Under the pieces are notes generated by a model. It was not told the DNA's origin and did not search any database. It worked only from the letters and a program-made list of their open reading frames with translations. The translations under genes were made by a program, and so were the position numbers. Positions 9,076 through 14,218 of a stretch of 14,218 bases of DNA are shown here, in pieces. Source of the DNA: Deltaproteobacteria bacterium (GTDB lineage: Bacteria > Desulfobacterota > Binatia > Binatales > Binataceae); assembly GCA_021799555.1 (NCBI GenBank), contig JAJZAG010000058.1, forward strand, positions 1 through 14,218, in the 5' to 3' direction. Each line of letters begins with the position of its first letter. Positions within the stretch are counted from its first letter, which is position 1.

Positions 9076-10236
9076 ATGAGCCTTTCCCGAAAAACCGCTG
9101 TCGCCGGGGTCTACGAGCATCCGACCCGCTTCGCCCCCGACAAGTCGATGTTTCAAATCATGGCGGAGAGCGTGCGCGGCGCGCTCGACGACGCCGGATT
9201 GACGATCAAGGATGTTGACGGCCTTGCGACGACTGGCATGGGAATGGGCGGGATGGGGATAATCAGTTTTGCCGATTATCTGAATCTGACGCCCAACTAC
9301 GTTGATTCGACCGCGATCGGCGGATCATCCTTTGTCGCGCACACCGCACACGCCGCTGCCGCGATCGCGGCCGGTCTGTGCGAGGTCTGCGTGGTCGTGT
9401 ATGGATCGACTGCCGCTTCACAGCGCTTTGCAATCGGCACCGGCGGGGCGGGCGGCTCGGGCGACCCGCCCGATCAGTATGACGCGCCGTTCGGCGTGAC
9501 CACTGTCGGCGCGTACGCGATGATCGCGCAACGGCATATGCATGACTACGGCACCACGCCCGAGCAGCTCGCCGAGATCGCGGTCACGATGCGCCTGCAC
9601 GCGTCGATGAATCCGGTGGCGAAGTATCGCGATCGTATTACGGTCGAAGATGTGCTCGCCTCGCGTGTAATTTCGTCGCCCTTGCATCTGCTGGATTGCT
9701 GCATTATCTCCGACGGCGGCGGCGCGCTCGTGATCACCTCGGCCGAGCGTGCGAAGAATCTCAAGAAGAAGCCAGTCTATATTCTGGGCGTCGGTGAGGC
9801 GGTGCGCCACGCGGCGCGGGGCCAGCGCGATTACCTTGATATCGCCGCCGCGCAATCGGGCAAGCTCGCCTTCGAGCGCGCCGGCGTGGCCCACAAAGAT
9901 ATCGACATGGCTATGATCTACGATTCATTCACGATCACTGTGCTGACTACGCTCGAGAACCTGGGTTTCTGCAAACGCGGCGAGGGCGGGGCGTTCGTCA
10001 GCGGGGGGCGGCTGCGCTATGACGGCGCGTTCCCGATCAATACCGACGGCGGCGGCCTGTCGTCGAACCATCCGGGGATGCGCGGAATTTTTCTCGTGAT
10101 CGAGGCGGCTAAACAGTTGCGCGGCGAATGCGGCCCGCGCCAGGTCAAGAATTGCAAAACCGCGCTGGTGCACGGCACCGGCGGAGCGCTCGGCACGCGG
10201 CATTCGGGTGCGACGCTTATCTTGTCGAACCAGTAG
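9076..10236 (+). CDS. Thiolase-like protein, SCP2/lipid-transfer (Ltp) type, lacking the catalytic Cys
   Basis: A 386-residue thiolase-fold protein of the SCP-x/Ltp branch. The first active-site loop reads AIGGSSFVAHTAHAAAAI (80-97), with S84/S85 where thiolases carry the acyl-accepting Cys. The other landmarks are MIYDSFTITVLTTLENLGFC (280-299), NTDGGGLSSNHPG with H332, and HGTGGALGTRHSG (366-378) in place of the second Cys-containing CxG motif. Thiolytic chemistry is therefore unlikely. Related Ltp2 proteins are retro-aldolases acting on CoA thioesters and use tyrosines; Y282 in IYDSFT is a candidate equivalent. These enzymes need a DUF35 partner, and one is encoded 12 bases downstream. AAGGA at 9064-9068 supports ATG 9076. 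Aldolase is the preferred reading; an acyltransferase or HMG-CoA-synthase-complex-like role is the alternative. Confidence 0.9.
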   Translation: MSLSRKTAVAGVYEHPTRFAPDKSMFQIMAESVRGALDDAGLTIKDVDGLATTGMGMGGMGIISFADYLNLTPNYVDSTAIGGSSFVAHTAHAAAAIAAGLCEVCVVVYGSTAASQRFAIGTGGAGGSGDPPDQYDAPFGVTTVGAYAMIAQRHMHDYGTTPEQLAEIAVTMRLHASMNPVAKYRDRITVEDVLASRVISSPLHLLDCCIISDGGGALVITSAERAKNLKKKPVYILGVGEAVRHAARGQRDYLDIAAAQSGKLAFERAGVAHKDIDMAMIYDSFTITVLTTLENLGFCKRGEGGAFVSGGRLRYDGAFPINTDGGGLSSNHPGMRGIFLVIEAAKQLRGECGPRQVKNCKTALVHGTGGALGTRHSGATLILSNQ

Positions 10237-10248
10237 GGGGCAACTGTC

Positions 10249-10674
10249 ATGCCTGAACCGAAAGAAAAGAAATACGCCAAGCCGCTCCCGCATATCGACG
10301 AAGAAAACCGGCCATGGTGGGAAGCGCTCAAGCGCCACGAGCTGTATATCCAGAAGTGCCGCGATTGCGGTGACCTGCGCTACTATCCGCGCGCGTTATG
10401 CACCAACTGCCTTTCTTCGCGCACTGAATGGCTTCGCACCAGCGGCCACGGCAAGGTTTATACGTTTACCGCGACCTATCAGAATCAGGCCGCCGGGTTT
10501 CGCGAATCGCTGCCCTATATCATGGCCTACGTCGAACTCGACGAAGGTCTCAAAATGCTGACCAATCTGGTGGAATGCCGCCCGGAACAGGTTAAAATAG
10601 GGATGCCCGTCGAGGTCGTATACGAGGACGTCACTCCGGAGGTGACCCTCGCGAAATTTCGCCCGGCGAGGTAA
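10249..10674 (+). CDS. DUF35 Zn-ribbon/OB-fold protein, partner of the thiolase-like protein
   Basis: A 141-residue protein of the DUF35 (OB-fold acyl-CoA-associated) family. An N-terminal helix with RPWWEALKRHEL (21-32) precedes a four-Cys rubredoxin-like zinc ribbon: C37-x2-C40 and C51-x2-C54. An OB-fold follows at about 65-140 (GHGKVYTFTATYQNQ, YIMAYVELDEG, KIGMPVEVVYED). Family members bind CoA thioesters and form obligate complexes with Cys-less or SCP2-type thiolases, for example the DUF35 domain of ChsH2 with Ltp2, or the archaeal thiolase/HMG-CoA synthase complex. It follows the thiolase-like gene by 12 bases, with GGGGG just before the ATG. It is a stand-alone DUF35, not fused to a MaoC domain as in ChsH2. 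Confidence 0.94.
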   Translation: MPEPKEKKYAKPLPHIDEENRPWWEALKRHELYIQKCRDCGDLRYYPRALCTNCLSSRTEWLRTSGHGKVYTFTATYQNQAAGFRESLPYIMAYVELDEGLKMLTNLVECRPEQVKIGMPVEVVYEDVTPEVTLAKFRPAR

Positions 10675-10687
10675 GGAACATATCCGC

Positions 10688-11371
10688 TTGAGCACAACCC
10701 TTGACCTTCACTCGCATAGCGATGCGTCCGAGGATAGCCGCGCACCCGTAGAGGCGTACCTGAACTGGATCCGGCTGCGTCGCTCCGAGCGTCCGCTGGA
10801 CGGTATCGTCCTGACGGAGCATCGCCAATACAATCGCGACGCCGACTATCGCGCGCTCGAGGACAAGTTCGGCGTGATGGTTTTGCGCGCGTCGGAAGTC
10901 GAGACCAACTACGGTCACGTGCTGGTTTACGGCGTCAACGACGACATACTGTCGCGCTTCGACTTTGCCAATATCCGGCTCGACGCGCAGACCCTGATCG
11001 ACGAAGTCGAGCGGATGGGCGGGGTTGCGGTGCCGTGTCATCCGGGCCGCCCGAATATAGGTCTCTACGAGCATTACGCGGCCAAGCCGCCCCTCGAAAA
11101 CCTGATCGCTGTCGAGGTGCTCAACGGCGGCTCGCGCAAGGGAGAAGATGAGCGCAGCGCGGAACTTGTCGCTCGCTTTGGTTATCACGCGGTCGGCGGA
11201 TCGGACAGTCATTTGGTCAGCCTGATTGGTCTCTGTGCGACCCGCTTCGCGGCCGAGATCCGCTCAATCGATGACCTCGTGCGAGAGCTCAAGACTGGCA
11301 TTTACGAACCGGTGGACTTTCGTCCCCGGCGCAAAGCCGTCGCGCATGCGGTGGCCGAGGAGACGAGATAA
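10688..11371 (+). CDS. PHP-domain metal-dependent hydrolase
   Basis: A 227-residue protein with a complete polymerase-and-histidinol-phosphatase (PHP) metal site: H8 and H10 in DLHSHSDAS, E44-H45 in TEH, E70 in RASEVE, H77 in GHVLV, H118 in PCHPGRP, and D173 and H175 in GGSDSH. All ligands for a multinuclear metal centre are present, so it should be active; family members hydrolyse phosphoesters (nucleotides, histidinol phosphate). The likely start is TTG 10688, with AAGGA at 10673-10677; an ATG further in would remove the first metal motif. It begins 13 bases after DUF35 and ends 5 bases before the next gene, so it is tightly embedded in the operon. Its substrate is unknown. Possibilities are a CoA or adenosine-phosphate moiety, or a non-phosphate amidohydrolase-like reaction; this is inference. 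Confidence 0.9.
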   Translation: MSTTLDLHSHSDASEDSRAPVEAYLNWIRLRRSERPLDGIVLTEHRQYNRDADYRALEDKFGVMVLRASEVETNYGHVLVYGVNDDILSRFDFANIRLDAQTLIDEVERMGGVAVPCHPGRPNIGLYEHYAAKPPLENLIAVEVLNGGSRKGEDERSAELVARFGYHAVGGSDSHLVSLIGLCATRFAAEIRSIDDLVRELKTGIYEPVDFRPRRKAVAHAVAEETR

Positions 11372-11376
11372 TTGCG

Positions 11377-11823
11377 ATGGCTGTTGAATACGACCCGGCG
11401 CTGATTAACAAGGTCTTTGAAGTTACCGATCCGGTAAGTGTTACGCGCGAGAAGATCGACAAATTCTGCGCTGCGATCGGCGAGAGCAATCCGCTCTACA
11501 CCGACGACGAAGCGGCAAAAGATGGCCCCTACGGTGGAATCGTCGCGCCGCCGTCGTTCGCCGTAATGTTCCGAAACGGCCGCCACTTTTTTGAAAACGT
11601 CCCGCGATTTGGCCGCCGCGGCTTCGATGCTGGCAAAGACGTCGAGTTCGTCGCGCCAATCCGCCCAGGCGATGCCATTACCCTGAGCTCTCACGTCAAG
11701 GAAATTTACGAAAAGACCGGACGCACAGGCACCATGGTGTTCGTTGTGATCCGCTCGACCCTGAAAAACCAGAACAACGAAGTCGTTGCGCATATCGATC
11801 ATCGCTTCATGAACCGTCCGTAA
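11377..11823 (+). CDS. MaoC-like hotdog protein (FAS1-type dehydratase N-terminal domain family)
   Basis: A 148-residue single-hotdog protein of the MaoC_dehydrat_N type. It has the leader VTREKIDKFCAAIGESNPLY, the hotdog-helix segment DDEAAKDGPYGGIVAPPSFAV and the strands VEFVAPIRPGDAITLSSHV and TGTMVFVVIRSTLKNQ. Hydratases of this fold carry Asp-x4-His within the D-x-N-P-x-H loop; here those positions are E36 and Y41, so the standard catalytic dyad is absent. Such subunits usually serve as the non-catalytic half of a heterodimer (compare HadA/HadC with HadB, or the MaoC domain of ChsH2 with ChsH1). It starts 5 bases after the PHP stop and is followed 26 bases later by a second hotdog gene. 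The pair probably forms a heterodimer or heterotetramer binding a CoA thioester. Confidence 0.9.
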   Translation: MAVEYDPALINKVFEVTDPVSVTREKIDKFCAAIGESNPLYTDDEAAKDGPYGGIVAPPSFAVMFRNGRHFFENVPRFGRRGFDAGKDVEFVAPIRPGDAITLSSHVKEIYEKTGRTGTMVFVVIRSTLKNQNNEVVAHIDHRFMNRP

Positions 11824-11849
11824 GCATCGGTGAGCATCCGGATTCAAAG

Positions 11850-12266
11850 ATGAAACGTTTTGCGGATATCAATATCGGCGATACGCTCGGGCCTTCCGAG
11901 CAATTCGTGAGCAAGGATAATTGCCGCGCGTTTGCGCGCGCTGGCGGAATAGAGGCGCCGCGCTTTACCGATGACGAGGGTGCCCGCAAAGAAGGCCTGC
12001 CCGGTATGATTCTCCCCGGTAATATGAGCCTCGGCCTGCTCTCGAAGTTGGTCACCGACTGGATCGGCGCCGAAGGCGGCGCGCGCCTTATCCGGATGAG
12101 CACGACCTACCGCGTGCCCGTCCAGCCCGACCATAAACTCACCCTGCATGGCTTCGTCACGCACTCGACGCCGGCCGAACGCACTGCGGAAATCGACGTG
12201 TGGATCGAAAACGAAGATGCCGAGCGCCTGGTCACCGGCACTGCCACGGTTCAGTTCGATTCGTAG
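11850..12266 (+). CDS. MaoC-like hotdog protein, second subunit
   Basis: A 138-residue single-hotdog MaoC-like protein: MKRFADINIGDTLGPSEQFV, the helix region EAPRFTDDEGARKEGLPGMILPGNMSL, and strands containing YRVPVQPDHKLTLHGFV and TATVQFDS. The overall architecture matches (R)-specific enoyl-CoA hydratase subunits, but the D-x4-H dyad is not there: I34 and F39 occupy the positions by alignment on the P and D of the loop, and HG of the usual helix motif reads PG. Paired with the preceding gene, this makes two catalytically atypical hotdogs side by side. It may bind acyl-CoA or stabilise a larger assembly, or use other residues for catalysis. It is the last gene of the operon before the inverted-repeat element. 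The start at ATG 11850 has a weak ribosome site. Confidence 0.87.
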   Translation: MKRFADINIGDTLGPSEQFVSKDNCRAFARAGGIEAPRFTDDEGARKEGLPGMILPGNMSLGLLSKLVTDWIGAEGGARLIRMSTTYRVPVQPDHKLTLHGFVTHSTPAERTAEIDVWIENEDAERLVTGTATVQFDS

Positions 12267-12271
12267 CGAAG

Positions 12272-12403
12272 AAGAAACCGCAGATTTCACAGATTGCACA
12301 GATTAGTAATTCACAGACGAATATGCGTATGAGCACGCTGCGCCGTCGTACGCGCAGCGTTCTGAAATCTCTGAATCCGTGAAATCTGTGGATTGTATTT
12401 CTT
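12272..12403. repeat. Nested inverted-repeat element with central hairpin between convergent genes
   Basis: CCGCAGATTTCACAGATT (12278-12295) recurs inverted as AATCCGTGAAATCTGTGG (12374-12391) with 16 of 18 positions paired, and flanking AAGAAA (12272-12277) pairs with TTTCTT (12398-12403). At the centre, ACGCTGCGC (12335-12343) and GCGCAGCGT (12352-12360) form a perfect 9-bp stem around 8 bases. CAGATT repeats three times in the left arm. The whole gap folds on itself and the right end abuts the permease stop. It may act as a bidirectional terminator, an mRNA-stabilising end or a dispersed REP-like unit; the wording resembles intergenic CAGATTTCACAGATT repeats seen in several environmental bacteria. 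Confidence 0.72.
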
Positions 12404-13538
12404 AAGTGGCGCGCAGTTCGCTCGAGATATCGCGCCGCGTGGCGGAGAGCACCGGGACTGCCGCGCTCGCGAGGCCGATCGCCGCCGCGATCGCGAAGCT
12501 CTCGGCCACCACGATCGGCAACAGCCGCAGAATTTGCACGAACGGTCCCAGCGTCGAGCCGGCGTATGGCAAAAGCCGCAGCGCAATGAATGCGAGGATG
12601 CATCCGAGCGCGCCACCCGCGACTCCAATCAATGTTCCCTCAGCGATCATCAGCGCGACCACCATTCGCCGCGTAAAACCGAGCGAGCGCATCACTGCCA
12701 TCTCTTTACGCCGCTCGCGTACCGCCATCGCGGCTGTATTCGCCGCCACCAGGCCGATCACGATAACCACGACCAGCGCCAGTATCTTCGCGCCAGCGAA
12801 CATCAGCCGGTAGGTCCGGATCTGGTCCAATCCGATCGTCATTTCGGACTCGGTGGTGGTCTGGAAAGCGGAATTCGCAAACTGGCTGTCGATCTCGTCG
12901 ATCACGGCCGGTGTCGAGTCCGACCGATCGAGCTTGATCCAATAAAGGATCACCCGGCCGTGAATCGCCGACGCCTCATCGACCAGATCGCGCCGCATTA
13001 CGATCGCGCCACGCGGACCTTTTTTCCCGAACACGCCGATTATTTTGAGTTCAAGCGCGGACGGGCTGCCGTTAAGAGTGATCGTATCGCCGGTTCTCCA
13101 TCCGAACCGCTTCATCAGTTCGGGCGCGACGATACATCCAGAGCGGCCGCGCTCGAGTTCGTCCACCTCGTCCTTCGTGATTCCCCAATCTGGCCACAAC
13201 TCGCGGATCACCTCCGGCTCGACGCCGATTCCCACGACCGTGTCCGCGGGTTTGCGATAGCTGCCAATCCAGACCAAGTATCCGGTCACTGCGTCGACGT
13301 GCGGCATTGCGCGGATCGCGGTTTCGTAGGCACCGGGCAATGAGTACGAGAAGCCGGCCTTGTTGTGGGTAATGACGCGCAGATCGCTTGCGGTATCGCG
13401 CAAGATCCGGTTGACGATGGTCGGCAGGCTTATAAGGGCGGCGAAGATGAAGATCGAAACGCCGATCGAAAGTATGGTCAACAGGGTGCGCCGCCGATTT
13501 CGCAACAGATTACGAAAGATCAGCGGCAGATATTTCAT
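12402..13538 (-). CDS. ABC transporter permease, FtsX/MacB (LolC/E-like) type
   Basis: A 378-residue inner-membrane permease of the type VII ABC class. It has one N-terminal helix (about 18-40, LLTILSIGVSIFIFAALISL) preceded by a basic cytosolic start (MKYLPLIFRNLLRNRRR). A large periplasmic domain spans about 50-250, and three C-terminal helices surround the coupling-helix signature VRERRKEMAVMRSLGFTRRM. This is the fold of MacB, LolC/E and FtsX, which transmit ATPase power to the periplasm to move lipoproteins, drugs or signals. The open frame extends upstream to 13919, but that part only shadows the neighbouring gene, so ATG 13538 is taken (weak AGG upstream). No ATPase subunit is present in the window. 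It ends against the inverted-repeat element and lies 44 bases after the upstream hypothetical gene. Confidence 0.93.
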   Translation of the reverse strand: MKYLPLIFRNLLRNRRRTLLTILSIGVSIFIFAALISLPTIVNRILRDTASDLRVITHNKAGFSYSLPGAYETAIRAMPHVDAVTGYLVWIGSYRKPADTVVGIGVEPEVIRELWPDWGITKDEVDELERGRSGCIVAPELMKRFGWRTGDTITLNGSPSALELKIIGVFGKKGPRGAIVMRRDLVDEASAIHGRVILYWIKLDRSDSTPAVIDEIDSQFANSAFQTTTESEMTIGLDQIRTYRLMFAGAKILALVVVIVIGLVAANTAAMAVRERRKEMAVMRSLGFTRRMVVALMIAEGTLIGVAGGALGCILAFIALRLLPYAGSTLGPFVQILRLLPIVVAESFAIAAAIGLASAAVPVLSATRRDISSELRAT

Positions 13539-13582
13539 CGGGAGCCTGCGCCGCGCGTTTATTCTGCGGGCGCTGCAAGGCC

Positions 13583-14131
13583 TTAGAGCAGTGCACCACG
13601 AAACGGTTCGTCGCGCGGTGGGGGGTACTGCAGGAGGTTGATCGCCCACTTGCGCGCCTGGCGCAGCGCCTCCTCGGCGCGGCGAAACGTCCGCTCGCGG
13701 TACATCACGCTCCACACGTACGCATCGACCGACGGCTCGTCTCCCAGCGTGATGTCGAGCATCCAGTCCTCGAGACCCGGGCCGCAAATCAGCAGGCGCA
13801 CCAGGCGGCCGTGGTCGAGGACTATTCCGCGCGCCTCGCGCGGCAGACGAAATTCGTCTTTCACGCGTTTGACGAGGTGCGGTGGGTAGTGTTCCTCGGT
13901 CATCGCGATATAAACCCAATCACCCGGCGGCGGATTTGCTTGCCGCGCGATGCGCAAATTATTGTCGGTCAGGTCGTCCTTGGCGCGATCCTGATCGTAG
14001 TCGCGCGCGACCTGGTAAAAGGCCATCGCGACCGGCAGTTCCGGCATCTCGACTTCGGGCTTGGCCTGCTTGGGCTTCTTGAAGGTCGTCTCGACCCACC
14101 AGCGATTCTCGACATTTGGCTTGTGCGCCAT
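13583..14131 (-). CDS. Hypothetical cytosolic protein
   Basis: Not recognised. ATG 14131 gives 182 residues; ATG 14143 would add four (MIPA). There is no signal peptide, membrane helix, cysteine cluster or known catalytic motif. Visible blocks are an N-terminal NRWWVETTFKKPKQ, a helical AMAFYQVARDYDQDRAKDDL (about 35-54), NPPPGDWVYIAMTEEHYPPH, a beta-rich middle ARGIVLDHGRLVRLLICG, LDITLGDEPSVDAYVW, and a basic C-terminal helix FRRAEEALRQARKWAINLLQ ending in YPPPRDEP. The sequence is rich in Trp, Arg and Pro and looks like a compact soluble alpha/beta domain. It is probably translated in one unit with the ABC permease 44 bases downstream. Codon pattern and absence of competing frames make it a real gene, but no function is inferred. 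Confidence 0.8.
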   Translation of the reverse strand: MAHKPNVENRWWVETTFKKPKQAKPEVEMPELPVAMAFYQVARDYDQDRAKDDLTDNNLRIARQANPPPGDWVYIAMTEEHYPPHLVKRVKDEFRLPREARGIVLDHGRLVRLLICGPGLEDWMLDITLGDEPSVDAYVWSVMYRERTFRRAEEALRQARKWAINLLQYPPPRDEPFRGALL

Positions 14132-14149
14132 AGCAGGAATCATCCTAGC

Positions 14150-14218
14150 CTAATTTTGGATATCGTGCTTGAGGAGGAGGTCCTGTTCCCGCGGCGAATC
14201 CGCGATGCGCGCGAAGCG
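14150..14218 (-). CDS. Possible C-terminal fragment of an upstream gene
   Basis: Reading the minus strand from the window edge, a frame runs 22 codons (ending DLLLKHDIQN) to a TAG at 14150-14152, 18 bases before the ATG at 14131. The spacing and direction suit the preceding member of the permease operon, possibly the missing ATPase, but the fragment is too short to identify and could be chance. Confidence 0.3.
   Translation of the reverse strand, partial: RFARIADSPREQDLLLKHDIQN

Noticed and set aside
12393..13343. 316-codon plus-strand frame antisense to the ABC permease
   Set aside because: Its His/Arg/Asp-rich product without motifs mirrors the permease, which has clear membrane helices and the FtsX coupling motif.
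13539..13919. N-terminal extension of the ABC permease reading frame
   Set aside because: It runs through the coding region of the upstream hypothetical gene and encodes Arg/Pro-rich sequence; FtsX-type permeases begin just before the first membrane helix.

Overview
The window is high-GC, densely coded bacterial chromosome with genes on both strands and short gaps. There are no phage, IS, CRISPR, tRNA or rRNA signals. The protein repertoire (a lone type II citrate synthase, CoA-thioester enzymes, a Cys-less thiolase paired with a DUF35 protein, MaoC-like hotdog proteins) suggests an uncultured soil or sediment lineage of the deltaproteobacterial/Binatota kind. That placement is inference from gene content, not phylogeny.

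Layout. Positions 1-1248 (-) hold the N-terminal 416 residues of a GH13 alpha-glucosidase, cut by the window edge and divergent from an MFS transporter (1362-2678, +). The MFS 3' end overlaps, tail to tail, a small DUF2007 protein (2653-2895, -), which lies downstream of a DedA membrane protein (2942-3586, -). Citrate synthase (3878-5209, +) stands alone. It is followed by a one-pass membrane protein with a C-terminal PDZ domain (5401-6588, +). A strong symmetric hairpin (6614-6651) separates that gene from a crotonase-family gene (6696-7502, -). A small excisionase-type helix-turn-helix protein (7751-7996, +) follows.

The most interesting part is a co-directional six-gene cluster, 8235-12266 (+): alpha/beta hydrolase, thiolase-like protein without the active-site Cys, DUF35 Zn-ribbon/OB-fold protein, PHP-domain metallo-hydrolase, and two single-hotdog MaoC-like proteins. 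Gaps are only 5 to 26 bases. The thiolase-like/DUF35/two-hotdog set resembles the parts of the actinobacterial steroid side-chain aldolase-hydratase system (Ltp2, ChsH1, ChsH2). Here, however, DUF35 is a separate gene, a PHP enzyme is inserted, and neither hotdog protein keeps the usual Asp-x4-His hydratase dyad. The cluster may encode a variant CoA-thioester carbon-carbon cleavage or formation complex with an unknown substrate.

The cluster ends at a nested inverted-repeat element (12272-12403). Facing it on the minus strand are an FtsX/MacB-type ABC permease (12402-13538), an unrecognised cytosolic protein (13583-14131) and a possible C-terminal fragment of a further gene (14150-14218).
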